From Brenneria goodwinii (lineage in GTDB: Bacteria > Pseudomonadota > Gammaproteobacteria > Enterobacterales > Enterobacteriaceae), in contig NZ_CP014137.1 of assembly GCF_002291445.1 (NCBI RefSeq), positions 4,278,001 through 4,342,000 on the forward strand: DNA of 64,000 nt, written 5' to 3'. This document shows positions 6,706 to 16,214 of the stretch, in pieces. The notes under the pieces were generated by a model. It saw nothing but the letters and a program-made list of their open reading frames with translations, was not told the DNA's origin and ran no database searches. Numbering within the stretch: the first letter of the stretch is position 1; the number at the start of each line of letters is the position of its first letter. Both the position numbers and the translations under genes were made by a program.

Positions 6706-8340
6706 TTAGCTTTTTTTGCGGCTATGCAAGCCACGTTTTTCCAAACCACGGTAAATCAACTGCTGCTGGATGATGGTCACCAGGTTGCTGACGATATAAT
6801 ACAGCACCAGACCAGACGGGAACCACAGGAAGAACACGGTGAAAATAACCGGCATGTAGGTCATGATCTTCTGCTGCATCGGGTCGGTAACGGTGGTCGG
6901 CGACATCTTCTGAATGAAGAACATCGTCACGCCCATCAGGATCGGCAGAATGTAGTACGGGTCTTGCGCGGACAGGTCGTGGATCCACAGGGCGAACGGC
7001 GCATGGCGCAGTTCAACGGAGCCCATCAGCATGTAGTACAGCGCCAGGAAGATCGGCATCTGAATGACCAGCGGGAAACACCCGCCCAGCGGATTCACTT
7101 TCTCCGACTTGTACAGCGCCATCATTTCCTGGCTCATGCGCTGTTTGTCGTCACCGATGCGCTCACGCATTGCCTGCAGTTTTGGCTGCAACATGCGCAT
7201 CTTCGCCATTGAGGTGTATTGCGCCTTGGTCAGCGGGTACATGATGCCGCGCACGATAAAGGTGATGGCAATAATGGAGAAGCCCCAGTTGCCGATAAAA
7301 CCGTGCAGGAATTTCAGCAACTTAAACAGCGGCTGAGAAATAAACCACAGCCAGCCGTAATCAACGGTCAAATCCAGGTGCGGCGCTACCGCAGCCATTT
7401 TGTCCTGAATTTCCGGGCCGACCCACAGGGTGGCATTCAGGTTTTGCTGACTGCCGGCCGGCACCATGACCGGAGTAGATTTAAAGCCGATGGCGGCCTG
7501 ACCGTTACCAAGATTGTTGGTATAGAAGGTATTGGCGCCTGCGGTGGTCGGGATCCAGGCGGTAGCAAAGTACTGCTGCAACATCGCTACCCAGCCGCCG
7601 TTGGTGGTGATGTTCAGGTTCTCGTCCATGTCGCCGAAGCTGTATTTCTTATACTTCTCTTCGCTGGAGGAGAACGCCGCGCCGCGGTAGGTATGCAGCG
7701 CAAAGTTGCTGCTGCCGGTGTCGCGGTGTTTGGGTAAATTAATGGATTGCTTCAACTGGCCGAACAGCGTGAGTTCCAACGGCTGGGCGCTGCTGTTATT
7801 GATGCTGTAATCAACATTCAGCGCATAGTCACTCCGTTTCAATATGAACGTTTTGGTGTAAGTGACGCCGTCAGCCGCGGTATAGGTCAGCGGAATACGC
7901 AGTTCGTTTTGACCATCGGCCAGCTCAAAGTGATCCTGATCGGCCGTGAACAAGGGGCGCGGGCCATTGGCCGGATTATCCGGGCCGTTTTTGCCTGTCA
8001 GGCCGCTTTGCGCCTGATAAACGAATTCGGGTGTGGTTTCCAGCAACAGGAAGGGGGTATTGGAACCCAGCGTGTCCGGATACGCCAACAGGCTAGCCTG
8101 CTCAATGTCGCCGCCACGGGTATTGATGGTCAGAGACAATACGTCAGTTTTAACCGTGATGAGTTTACCTTGGCCGCTAGCGGGTACGCCCTGGTTACTG
8201 GTATCACCGGGTGCTGCATTCGTCGCCTGCTGTATGGCCTGCGTGGTAGCTGGCGGATTTTTGTCCGTTTCCCAGGCTTGCCAGATCATAAAGGTTACGA
8301 ATAGCAGAGCGATGAGAAAAAGATTGCGTTGCGAATCCAT
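6706..8340 (-). CDS. yidC: Membrane protein insertase YidC
   Basis: 544 residues. YidC inserts and folds inner-membrane proteins alone or with SecYEG. It begins MDSQRNLFLIALLFVTFMIWQAWE, the first membrane segment typical of the gammaproteobacterial form, then a large periplasmic beta-sandwich domain (about 60-340), then the conserved five-helix core. The core includes the positively charged groove helix (IVRGIMYPLTKAQYTSMAKM) and the cytoplasmic coiled hairpin ending in LGGCFPLVIQMPIFLALYYM. The C-terminus is basic (RGLEKRGLHSRKKS). Only two bases separate it from yidD, and both belong to the rpmH transcription unit. Confidence 0.98.
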   Translation of the reverse strand: MDSQRNLFLIALLFVTFMIWQAWETDKNPPATTQAIQQATNAAPGDTSNQGVPASGQGKLITVKTDVLSLTINTRGGDIEQASLLAYPDTLGSNTPFLLLETTPEFVYQAQSGLTGKNGPDNPANGPRPLFTADQDHFELADGQNELRIPLTYTAADGVTYTKTFILKRSDYALNVDYSINNSSAQPLELTLFGQLKQSINLPKHRDTGSSNFALHTYRGAAFSSSEEKYKKYSFGDMDENLNITTNGGWVAMLQQYFATAWIPTTAGANTFYTNNLGNGQAAIGFKSTPVMVPAGSQQNLNATLWVGPEIQDKMAAVAPHLDLTVDYGWLWFISQPLFKLLKFLHGFIGNWGFSIIAITFIVRGIMYPLTKAQYTSMAKMRMLQPKLQAMRERIGDDKQRMSQEMMALYKSEKVNPLGGCFPLVIQMPIFLALYYMLMGSVELRHAPFALWIHDLSAQDPYYILPILMGVTMFFIQKMSPTTVTDPMQQKIMTYMPVIFTVFFLWFPSGLVLYYIVSNLVTIIQQQLIYRGLEKRGLHSRKKS

Positions 8341-8342
8341 CG

Positions 8343-8600
8343 TTAATGTTCTCTGTTATTGTCGGTTTTTGGCGGTACGGGATCATCACCACCAGGGTTC
8401 AAAGGGTGGCATTTTAATACGCGTTTAAGCGTCAACCAACTGCCTTTTATCATGCCGAACCTGCGAATTGCTTCAATACCGTATTGTGAACACGTTGGCC
8501 GAAACCGGCAATGTGGTCCAAGTAACGGGCTGATAACGAGTTGATAGCCACGTATCAACCCGATCAGCAGGCGGGAGCCAAACGACAGTGCCGACGCCAT
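8343..8600 (-). CDS. yidD: Membrane protein insertion efficiency factor YidD
   Basis: 85 residues with the full YidD (DUF37/haemolytic) signature: LIRGYQLVISPLLGPHCRF, TCSQYGIEAI, and KRVLKCHPLNPGGDDPVP with three conserved cysteines. YidD is a small membrane-associated protein that helps YidC-dependent insertion. Its 5' end overlaps rnpA by 37 bases, a conserved arrangement that implies translational coupling. It ends two bases before yidC. Confidence 0.96.
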   Translation of the reverse strand: MASALSFGSRLLIGLIRGYQLVISPLLGPHCRFRPTCSQYGIEAIRRFGMIKGSWLTLKRVLKCHPLNPGGDDPVPPKTDNNREH

Positions 8601-8923
8601 AATTTTTCCAACGCTTCCGTCAGTGCTCGGTTATCCAGTTCAGACACCCCTTTTTTGGCAATCACCACAAAATCCATTGCAGGCAATGAATGTTGATGCA
8701 GGCGAAAGCTTTCGCGCGTCAGGCGTTTAATCCGATTGCGTTCATGAGCACGTTTAACATGCTTTTTGGCGACGGTAAGACCGATGCGGGGATGCCCCAG
8801 CGTGTTCAGGCGGCCGAGGATAGTGATTTGCGGCGTGCCAGCCCGTTGCGGTTGCTGGAAGACGAAAGTGAAATGGCTGGGAGTTAACAAACGTAACTCC
8901 CTGGGAAAAGCGAGCTTAACCAC
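8564..8923 (-). CDS. rnpA: Ribonuclease P protein component
   Basis: 119 residues. RnpA is the basic protein subunit that joins M1 RNA to mature tRNA 5' ends. The diagnostic RNR motif is present in KRAHERNRIKRLTRESFR, preceded by PRIGLTVAKKHVKRA. The protein starts LAFPRELRLLTPSHFTFVFQ as in other enterobacteria. The gene follows rpmH after an 18-base gap and overlaps yidD, so the three are co-transcribed. Confidence 0.97.
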   Translation of the reverse strand: MVKLAFPRELRLLTPSHFTFVFQQPQRAGTPQITILGRLNTLGHPRIGLTVAKKHVKRAHERNRIKRLTRESFRLHQHSLPAMDFVVIAKKGVSELDNRALTEALEKLWRRHCRLAPAC

Positions 8924-8941
8924 TCGGTGGGTTAGCTTTTA

Positions 8942-9082
8942 TTACTTAGAAACGGTCAGACGAGAACGGCCTTTCGCACGACGGCGGGCCAGAACCTGAC
9001 GACCATTTTTAGTGGCCATACGAGCACGGAAACCGTGGCTACGGTTACGCTTCAATACGGACGGTTGGAAAGTGCGTTTCAT
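8942..9082 (-). CDS. rpmH: 50S ribosomal protein L34
   Basis: 46 codons plus stop. The minus-strand translation begins MKRTFQPSVLKRNRSHGFRA and ends RRRAKGRARLTVSK, which is the near-invariant enterobacterial L34. It is the first gene of the rpmH-rnpA-yidD-yidC unit and has a good promoter about 140 bases upstream. It was identified directly from sequence, being too short for most frame filters. Confidence 0.97.
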   Translation of the reverse strand: MKRTFQPSVLKRNRSHGFRARMATKNGRQVLARRRAKGRSRLTVSK

Positions 9083-9760
9083 GGCGATTTCTACCTAAAC
9101 TTGGATAATTAACGGTCTATCCCTGCTGGTGCGGGGAATAAACACGACTTCACAGTAAACGCGTTTGGCTACTCGGCGTGACAGTGACCGACGCCTCAAT
9201 CGCATATAACAAAGAGGCGGGATTGTAATAATTGTACAGTCCCGAGTCAATTAACATCACACTTTACCTGCCAGCCATTCCAATTATTTTTTGGATTTCT
9301 GTCTGGCCGAGCACAGAAACAGGCGTTGACGCGCGGGCAGAGAATTATACGGACTCCAGAATAAAGCGCAAGGATCCTGCTGCGATCCTCCCGGCGAGAT
9401 CATGATCAATATCACCGCAACTTGTCCGCCGACTGGTCTATTCTTAAATGAATTTCGTCGTCGCGCTGAGAATAAGATTCTTCCGATCTTCTGGCGTAAG
9501 GCCTGAAGCTGCTATAAGCATAGCCTGTGGATAAAAAGGATCAAAACTGTGCAGAAGGGGAGGATCTCTTCTCTGGTTTAGGTTATGATCCGCCGTCCCG
9601 TTAGCGATCCTTCTTCGGGATCGCCACGGTAAACCGCATCGGTAACGCGGTGCATCTGCCGTCTTTTCGTGGACGGGGGCAGGTGCCAAAATCATGAGTT
9701 ATATAAATATCGTTTCTTATTCTTTTCTTTTTGATCGTTCTTGTTCGAGTGGAGTCCGCC
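9083..9760. promoter_or_regulatory. rpmH-dnaA divergent control region with DnaA boxes
   Basis: This 678-base gap holds no credible gene. It contains the rpmH promoter, a perfect DnaA box (TGTGGATAA, 9526-9534) and a weaker one (TGTGCAGAA, 9548-9556). Further right are TATGAT (9584-9589), a possible dnaA -10 element, and a hairpin GCGATCC / GGATCGC around 9604-9622. DnaA boxes at this place are known to mediate DnaA autoregulation. The chromosomal origin of Enterobacterales is not located here. Confidence 0.75.
9222..9250 (-). promoter_or_regulatory. Sigma-70 promoter of rpmH operon
   Basis: On the minus strand TTGACT (9245-9250) and TACAAT (9222-9227) are separated by exactly 17 bases. The spacing and both hexamers are close to consensus, as expected for a ribosomal protein gene. 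It would give a leader of about 130 bases before rpmH. Confidence 0.8.
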
Positions 9761-11155
9761 GTGTCACTTTCGCTTTGGCAGCAGTGTCTTGCCCGTTTGC
9801 AGGATGAGTTACCTGCCACAGAATTCAGTATGTGGATACGCCCATTGCAGGCAGAACTGAGTGATAACACTCTGGCGCTCTACGCCCCTAATCGTTTCGT
9901 ACTGGATTGGGTTCGTGACAAATATTTAAATAATATCAATGTCTTGTTGAATGATTTTTGCGGGCTGGATGCCCCGTTGCTGCGTTTTGAGGTCGGCAGC
10001 AAACCATTGGTTCAGACGATAAGTCAGCCGGTTAACCATCATGGCAGCGCCAACGTTGCCTCCGCGGTGCAGGTGCGTCCAGCGCCGGTTCGCCCAAGCT
10101 GGGATAATTCGCCGGTGCAGGCGGAGCACACCTATCGCTCCAATGTGAATCCGAAACATACCTTTGATAACTTCGTTGAAGGTAAGTCGAACCAGCTGGC
10201 GCGCGCCGCTGCCCGTCAGGTCGCCGACAACCCTGGCGGCGCCTATAATCCCCTGTTCCTGTACGGCGGAACCGGCCTGGGTAAGACGCACTTATTACAT
10301 GCGGTCGGCAACGGCATCATCGCGCGTAAAGCCAACGCAAAAGTGGTTTACATGCATTCCGAACGTTTTGTGCAGGACATGGTAAAAGCGCTGCAAAATA
10401 ATGCGATTGAAGAATTCAAACGCTATTACCGTTCAGTTGATGCATTACTGATTGATGACATTCAGTTTTTTGCCAATAAAGAGCGTTCGCAGGAAGAGTT
10501 TTTTCACACCTTCAATGCGCTGTTGGAAGGGAACCAGCAAATCATTCTGACGTCGGATCGCTATCCGAAAGAGATTAACGGCGTGGAAGATCGCCTGAAG
10601 TCGCGCTTCGGCTGGGGGCTGACGGTCGCCATTGAACCGCCGGAGCTGGAAACGCGCGTCGCGATCCTGATGAAAAAGGCCGACGAGAACGATATTCGTC
10701 TGCCGGGCGAGGTGGCTTTCTTTATTGCCAAGCGCCTGCGTTCCAACGTGCGTGAACTGGAAGGCGCATTAAACCGGGTGATTGCCAACGCCAATTTTAC
10801 CGGCCGTTCCATCACCATCGATTTTGTGCGTGAAGCGCTGCGCGATCTGCTGGCATTGCAGGAAAAACTGGTTACTATCGATAATATTCAGAAGACGGTG
10901 GCGGAATACTATAAAATCAAAGTCGCCGACTTGTTATCCAAACGTCGTTCCCGCTCGGTGGCCCGCCCGCGTCAGATGGCGATGGCGCTGGCCAAAGAGC
11001 TGACTAACCACAGTCTGCCGGAAATCGGCGACGCGTTTGGTGGACGCGACCATACCACGGTGTTGCATGCCTGTCGTAAGATCGAACAGCTGCGTGAAGA
11101 AAGTCACGACATCAAAGAAGATTTTTCCAATTTAATCAGAACATTATCTTCATAA
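9761..11155 (+). CDS. dnaA: Chromosomal replication initiator DnaA
   Basis: 464 residues from a GTG start. DnaA binds DnaA boxes, forms the initiation filament at oriC and loads DnaB. Domain I: SLSLWQQCLARLQDELP. A variable linker is followed by the AAA+ core, Walker A GGTGLGKTHLLHA and Walker B LLIDDIQFF. The C-terminal DNA-binding helix-turn-helix carries the signature DHTTVLHACRKI. I chose GTG at 9761 because family members start at SLSLWQQ; the frame is open ten codons further upstream (9731) without support. It ends four bases before dnaN, forming the dnaA-dnaN-recF-gyrB operon. Confidence 0.98.
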   Translation: MSLSLWQQCLARLQDELPATEFSMWIRPLQAELSDNTLALYAPNRFVLDWVRDKYLNNINVLLNDFCGLDAPLLRFEVGSKPLVQTISQPVNHHGSANVASAVQVRPAPVRPSWDNSPVQAEHTYRSNVNPKHTFDNFVEGKSNQLARAAARQVADNPGGAYNPLFLYGGTGLGKTHLLHAVGNGIIARKANAKVVYMHSERFVQDMVKALQNNAIEEFKRYYRSVDALLIDDIQFFANKERSQEEFFHTFNALLEGNQQIILTSDRYPKEINGVEDRLKSRFGWGLTVAIEPPELETRVAILMKKADENDIRLPGEVAFFIAKRLRSNVRELEGALNRVIANANFTGRSITIDFVREALRDLLALQEKLVTIDNIQKTVAEYYKIKVADLLSKRRSRSVARPRQMAMALAKELTNHSLPEIGDAFGGRDHTTVLHACRKIEQLREESHDIKEDFSNLIRTLSS

Positions 11156-11159
11156 TATT

Positions 11160-12260
11160 ATGAAATTCATTGTCGAACGCGAACATCTGTTAAAACCGCT
11201 GCAACAGGTCAGCAGCCCGCTGGGCGGCCGGCCTACATTACCTATTCTGGGCAACCTGCTGTTGCAGGTTACCGAAGGAGCGTTATCACTGACCGGCACC
11301 GATCTTGAAATGGAGATGGTCGCCAAAGTTGCATTAACGCAGCCGCATGAACCGGGCGCCACCACGGTTCCGGCGCGTAAATTGTTTGATATCTGCCGTG
11401 GTTTGCCGGATGGCGCGGAAATCACCATCATGCTGGATGGCGATCGCATGCTGGTGCGTTCCGGCCGCAGCCGTTTTTCGCTGTCGACCCTGCCTGCCGC
11501 TGATTTTCCCAATCTGGATGACTGGCAGAGCGACGTTGAATTTTCATTGCCTCAGGCAACGCTGAAACGTCTGATTGAAGCCACGCAGTTTTCGATGGCG
11601 CATCAGGACGTTCGTTATTACCTCAACGGTATGCTGTTTGAAACCGAGGGCGAGGAGTTGCGCACGGTCGCGACCGACGGGCACCGCCTGGCGGTGTGCG
11701 CCATGCCGGTGGGGCAGACGCTGCCGTCGCATTCGGTGATTGTGCCGCGTAAAGGCGTGATGGAATTGGTGCGTTTGCTGGATGGCGGCGATACGCCGCT
11801 GCAATTGCAAATCGGCAGCAACAATATCCGCGCTCACGTCGGCGATTTTATCTTTACTTCTAAGTTGGTTGACGGCCGTTTCCCGGATTATCGCCGCGTA
11901 TTGCCGAAGAACCCGGATAAAACGCTGGAAGCCGGCTGTGATTTGCTTAAGCAGGCGTTTTCCCGTGCGGCCATCCTGTCGAATGAAAAATTCCGCGGCG
12001 TGCGTTTACACCTCATCCATAACCAACTGAAGATCACCGCCAATAACCCGGAACAGGAAGAGGCGGAAGAAATTCTGGATGTGCAGTACGACGGCACCGA
12101 GATGGAAATTGGCTTCAACGTCAGCTATGTGCTGGACGTTCTGAATGCGCTGAAGTGTGAAGATGTCCGCTTGCTGTTGACGGACTCGGTTTCCAGCGTG
12201 CAGATTGAGGATGGCGTCAGCCGGGCCGCCGCCTATGTCGTTATGCCGATGCGTCTCTAG
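11160..12260 (+). CDS. dnaN: DNA polymerase III beta sliding clamp
   Basis: 366 residues, the exact length of the enterobacterial beta clamp. It begins MKFIVEREHLLKPLQQVSSP and ends YVVMPMRL, both highly conserved, the latter lining the protein-binding cleft. The clamp encircles DNA and tethers polymerase III. The four-base gap to dnaA implies co-transcription. Unlike in E. coli, where recF follows almost at once, about 200 bases separate dnaN from recF here. Confidence 0.98.
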   Translation: MKFIVEREHLLKPLQQVSSPLGGRPTLPILGNLLLQVTEGALSLTGTDLEMEMVAKVALTQPHEPGATTVPARKLFDICRGLPDGAEITIMLDGDRMLVRSGRSRFSLSTLPAADFPNLDDWQSDVEFSLPQATLKRLIEATQFSMAHQDVRYYLNGMLFETEGEELRTVATDGHRLAVCAMPVGQTLPSHSVIVPRKGVMELVRLLDGGDTPLQLQIGSNNIRAHVGDFIFTSKLVDGRFPDYRRVLPKNPDKTLEAGCDLLKQAFSRAAILSNEKFRGVRLHLIHNQLKITANNPEQEEAEEILDVQYDGTEMEIGFNVSYVLDVLNALKCEDVRLLLTDSVSSVQIEDGVSRAAAYVVMPMRL

Positions 12261-12465
12261 TCTATGTCGGGCGATTTCACTTGTCAGCCTCGGATTGGAG
12301 CGCGTTCACCCTCTCCGCGTATGTTGGGGATGCTCCGGGCGCCCGCTGGGAATGCCCGTTGGGCCGGTCGGCCGTTCGTCCCAAATACGTTGTCTCTGGG
12401 CGGTGTGCTGTCCGCACTCAATCAGTCTGCGACAATAGCGCCTCTCGATTGCAAGAAATAGTCGC
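12261..12465. other. Spacer between dnaN and recF
   Basis: 205 bases, GC-rich in the middle (GGGCGCCCGCTGGGAATGCCC). A 65-codon plus-strand frame fills it (ATG at 12264, stop at 12459-12461) but the product has no recognisable motif, an unusual proline/arginine-rich composition and no clear ribosome site. I do not call it a gene. Confidence 0.5.
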
Positions 12466-13551
12466 ATGGCTCTGAATCGTCTTCTTATTAAAGATTTCCG
12501 TAATATTGAAGCGGCTGATTTGGCGCTGGCGCCCGGCTTTAATTTTTTGGTTGGGCCGAATGGCAGCGGTAAAACCAGCGTGCTGGAAGCGATTTATACG
12601 CTGGGGCACGGGCGGGCGTTTCGTAGCGTGCAGGCGGCGCGCGTGATCCGTCACGAACAGCCGGAGTTTGTCCTGCATGGTCGTATCGATGGCCTTGAAC
12701 GTGAACGTTCGGTCGGGCTGAGTAAAAACCGTCAGGGTGACGGTAAAGTGCGTATCGACGGCAGCGACGGCCATAAAGTGGCTGAACTGGCGCAGCTATT
12801 GCCGATTCAGCTGATCACTCCCGAAGGTTTCACTCTGCTGAACGGCGGGCCGAAATATCGCCGCGCTTTTCTCGACTGGGGCTGTTTCCACAACGAACCC
12901 GGCTTTTTCTCCGCCTGGAGCAATATGAAACGCCTGTTGCGCCAGCGTAATGCGGCGCTGCGGCAGGTGGGGCAGTATGGGCAGCTTCGGGCCTGGGATC
13001 AGGAACTGGCGCCGCTGGCCGAACGTATCAGCGAATGGCGGGCGCAATACAGCTCGGCGATTGCCGAGGATATTTCAACCACCTGTAGCCAATTTTTACC
13101 GGAATTTTCCCTCAGTTTCGCTTTTCAGCGCGGCTGGGATAAAGAAAGTGACTATGCCGAACTACTGGAACGGCAGTTTGAACGCGACCGTATGCTTGGT
13201 TATACGGCGCTTGGGCCGCATAAAGCCGACTTTCGCATCCGCGCCAGCGGTGTGGCCGTCGAGGATATGCTGTCCCGTGGTCAGCTAAAGCTGCTTATGT
13301 GCGCGTTAAGGCTGGCCCAGGGTGAGTTTCTCACCCGTCAGAACGGACTGCGCTGTCTGTATCTGATAGATGATTTTGCTTCCGAACTGGATAGTACCCG
13401 CCGCCGTTTGCTGGCTGAACGGTTAAAAGCCACCCATGCACAGGTTTTTGTCAGCGCGATCGGCGCTGAGCAAATCGCCGACATGATGGGTGAAAATGGC
13501 AAGATGTTCCGCGTAGAACAGGGTAAAATAACGGTTCAATCACAGGACTAA
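12466..13551 (+). CDS. recF: DNA replication and repair protein RecF
   Basis: 361 residues. RecF is an SMC-like ATPase that, with RecO and RecR, loads RecA on gapped DNA. Walker A is GPNGSGKTSVLEA near residue 30, the signature region is SRGQLKLLMCALRLAQ, and Walker B plus D-loop is YLIDDFASELD. The start ATG at 12466 gives the standard N-terminus ALNRLLIKDFRNIE. No strong ribosome site is visible before it. gyrB follows after 18 bases. Confidence 0.97.
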   Translation: MALNRLLIKDFRNIEAADLALAPGFNFLVGPNGSGKTSVLEAIYTLGHGRAFRSVQAARVIRHEQPEFVLHGRIDGLERERSVGLSKNRQGDGKVRIDGSDGHKVAELAQLLPIQLITPEGFTLLNGGPKYRRAFLDWGCFHNEPGFFSAWSNMKRLLRQRNAALRQVGQYGQLRAWDQELAPLAERISEWRAQYSSAIAEDISTTCSQFLPEFSLSFAFQRGWDKESDYAELLERQFERDRMLGYTALGPHKADFRIRASGVAVEDMLSRGQLKLLMCALRLAQGEFLTRQNGLRCLYLIDDFASELDSTRRRLLAERLKATHAQVFVSAIGAEQIADMMGENGKMFRVEQGKITVQSQD

Positions 13552-13569
13552 AATGAGCGGGAAACGTTG

Positions 13570-15987
13570 ATGTCGAATTCTTATGACTCCTCAAGTATCA
13601 AGGTATTGAAAGGGCTGGATGCGGTACGTAAACGCCCAGGTATGTACATCGGTGATACGGATGATGGTACCGGTCTGCATCACATGGTATTCGAGGTTGT
13701 GGACAACGCTATCGACGAGGCACTCGCTGGCTATTGTAAAGACATTGTCATCACTATCCACGCTGATAACTCAGTCTCGGTACAGGATGATGGCCGTGGT
13801 ATTCCCACCGGTATTCATGAAGAAGAAGGGATCTCCGCGGCGGAAGTGATCATGACGGTGCTGCATGCCGGCGGCAAATTTGACGATAACTCGTATAAAG
13901 TTTCCGGCGGCCTGCATGGCGTGGGGGTTTCCGTTGTGAACGCCCTGTCGGAAAAGCTGGAGTTGGTCATTCGTCGCGAAGGTAAGGTTCATCAGCAAAC
14001 CTACCGTCACGGTGTGGCGCAGGCGCCGCTGAAAGTCGTGGGTGATAGCGATAAAACCGGCACCACCGTGCGCTTCTGGCCGAGCCTGGAAACCTTTACC
14101 AACATGGTGGAGTTCGAATATGAGATTCTGGCCAAGCGCCTGCGCGAACTTTCCTTCCTGAACTCGGGCGTTTCTATCCGCCTGATCGACGAGCGCGTAA
14201 AAGATAAAGCCGACCATTTTCACTATGAAGGCGGCATCAAAGCGTTTGTTGATTACCTCAACAGAAACAAGACGCCCATTCACCCGACGGTATTCTATTT
14301 CTCCACGGTGAAAGACGATATCGGCGTGGAAGTGGCTTTGCAGTGGAATGACGGTTTCCAGGAAAACATTTACTGCTTTACCAACAACATTCCGCAGCGT
14401 GACGGCGGTACGCACCTGGCCGGTTTCCGCGCCGCCATGACCCGTACCCTGAACACCTATATGGATAAAGAAGGCTACAGCAAGAAAGCCAAGATCAGCG
14501 CCACCGGCGACGACGCGCGCGAAGGTCTGATTGCCGTGGTTTCAGTGAAAGTACCCGATCCGAAATTCTCCTCCCAGACCAAAGATAAACTGGTGTCATC
14601 GGAAGTGAAAACGGCCGTTGAGTCGCTGATGAACGAGAAACTGGTGGATTATCTGATGGAGAACCCGTCAGACGCCAAAATCGTGGTGGGTAAAATTATT
14701 GACGCCGCCCGCGCCCGTGAAGCCGCGCGTAAGGCGCGCGATATGACTCGTCGTAAAGGCGCGCTCGATTTGGCCGGCCTGCCGGGTAAACTGGCGGATT
14801 GTCAGGAGCGTGACCCGGCGCTGTCCGAACTGTACCTGGTGGAAGGGGACTCGGCGGGCGGTTCCGCCAAACAGGGGCGTAATCGTAAGAATCAGGCGAT
14901 TCTGCCGCTGAAAGGCAAGATCCTGAACGTCGAGAAAGCGCGTTTCGACAAAATGCTCTCTTCCCAGGAAGTGGCGACGCTGATCACCGCGTTGGGTTGC
15001 GGCATCGGCCGCGACGAGTACAACCCGGATAAACTGCGTTACCACAACATCATCATCATGACCGATGCCGACGTCGATGGTTCTCACATTCGTACGCTGC
15101 TGTTGACGTTCTTCTACCGTCAGATGCCGGAAATTGTCGAGCGCGGGCACGTGTATATCGCGCAGCCGCCGCTGTACAAAGTGAAGAAGGGCAAGCAGGA
15201 ACAGTACATCAAGGATGATGACGCCATGGATCAGTACCAGATTATGCTGGCGCTGGACGGGGCCACGCTGCACACCAACGCCGCCGCGCCGGCGATGGCG
15301 GGCGAGCCGCTGGAAAAACTGGTTGCCGAACATTATGCGGTGCAGAAAACGATTGGTCGTATGGAGCGTCGTTTCCCACGGGCATTCCTCAACGGTTTAA
15401 TCTATCAGCCAACGCTGGCTGAAGCGGATTTAAGCGATCGGGAACATGTCCAGCAGTGGATTGAAACGCTGGTGACGCGCCTGAATGAACAGGAGCAGCA
15501 CGGCAGCGCTTACACCTTTGTTATCAACGATAACCAGGAACGGCAGATCTTTGAACCGGTTCTGCGCGTGCGGACCCACGGCGTCGATACCGATTATCCG
15601 CTGGATTACAGCTTCGTCACCGGCGGCGAGTATCGCAAAATCAATCAACTGGGCGAGAAACTGCGCGGCCTGATTGAAGAAGACGCCTACATTGAACGCG
15701 GCGAGCGCCGTCAACCGGTCGCCAGCTTCGAGCAGGCGCTGGACTGGCTGGTGAAAGAGTCGCGTCGCGGTCTGGCTATCCAGCGTTACAAAGGTCTGGG
15801 CGAGATGAACCCGGAACAGCTGTGGGAAACGACGATGGACCCGACCAGCCGCCGTATGCTGCGCGTGACGGTCAAGGACGCCATCGCCGCCGATGAACTG
15901 TTTACCACGCTGATGGGCGATGCGGTTGAGCCGCGCCGTGCGTTTATCGAAGAGAATGCGTTGAAAGCCGCGAATATCGATATCTAA
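13570..15987 (+). CDS. gyrB: DNA gyrase subunit B
   Basis: 805 residues. GyrB is the ATPase half of gyrase and introduces negative supercoils with GyrA. The GHKL ATPase motifs are DNAIDEALAG, DDGRGIP and GGLHGVGVSVVNALS. The TOPRIM domain has EGDSAGGSAKQGRNR and DADVDGSHIRTL. The gammaproteobacterial insert in the TOPRIM region is present, giving the usual length. A TTG three bases earlier also opens the frame, but ATG at 13570 gives the family start MSNSYDSSSIKVLKGLDAVR. It is the last gene of the dnaA operon and is followed by a terminator. Confidence 0.98.
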   Translation: MSNSYDSSSIKVLKGLDAVRKRPGMYIGDTDDGTGLHHMVFEVVDNAIDEALAGYCKDIVITIHADNSVSVQDDGRGIPTGIHEEEGISAAEVIMTVLHAGGKFDDNSYKVSGGLHGVGVSVVNALSEKLELVIRREGKVHQQTYRHGVAQAPLKVVGDSDKTGTTVRFWPSLETFTNMVEFEYEILAKRLRELSFLNSGVSIRLIDERVKDKADHFHYEGGIKAFVDYLNRNKTPIHPTVFYFSTVKDDIGVEVALQWNDGFQENIYCFTNNIPQRDGGTHLAGFRAAMTRTLNTYMDKEGYSKKAKISATGDDAREGLIAVVSVKVPDPKFSSQTKDKLVSSEVKTAVESLMNEKLVDYLMENPSDAKIVVGKIIDAARAREAARKARDMTRRKGALDLAGLPGKLADCQERDPALSELYLVEGDSAGGSAKQGRNRKNQAILPLKGKILNVEKARFDKMLSSQEVATLITALGCGIGRDEYNPDKLRYHNIIIMTDADVDGSHIRTLLLTFFYRQMPEIVERGHVYIAQPPLYKVKKGKQEQYIKDDDAMDQYQIMLALDGATLHTNAAAPAMAGEPLEKLVAEHYAVQKTIGRMERRFPRAFLNGLIYQPTLAEADLSDREHVQQWIETLVTRLNEQEQHGSAYTFVINDNQERQIFEPVLRVRTHGVDTDYPLDYSFVTGGEYRKINQLGEKLRGLIEEDAYIERGERRQPVASFEQALDWLVKESRRGLAIQRYKGLGEMNPEQLWETTMDPTSRRMLRVTVKDAIAADELFTTLMGDAVEPRRAFIEENALKAANIDI

Positions 15988-16044
15988 TCGGGTAAATCGA
16001 CCGCTTTACCCCACCCTAACCTCCCTTTCGCAGGGAAGGGAATC

Positions 16045-16076
16045 AGGCCGGTTCGCTTCTGAGCCGGCTTTTTTAT
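16045..16076 (+). terminator. Intrinsic terminator after gyrB
   Basis: Stem GCCGGTTC (16047-16054) with GAGCCGGC (16061-16068), a six-base loop, followed by six T. A smaller hairpin TCCCT/AGGGA lies just upstream. It ends the dnaA-dnaN-recF-gyrB unit. Confidence 0.85.
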
Positions 16077-16214
16077 GGCAGCCGTCCTGCCACCTTTCGC
16101 GCCGTCACTGCGTGGCGTTGAAAACGCTCCCTGCGTTTTTTATGGCCCGCCATTCATGGCGGCAATTCTACGGATCGTCGCAAATCGCTACCGGTATCGC
16201 GATATGAAGCCCCG

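Noticed and set aside
12264..12461. 65-codon gene between dnaN and recF
   Set aside because: Composition is unlike a protein of this genome, no ribosome site, and no known counterpart.
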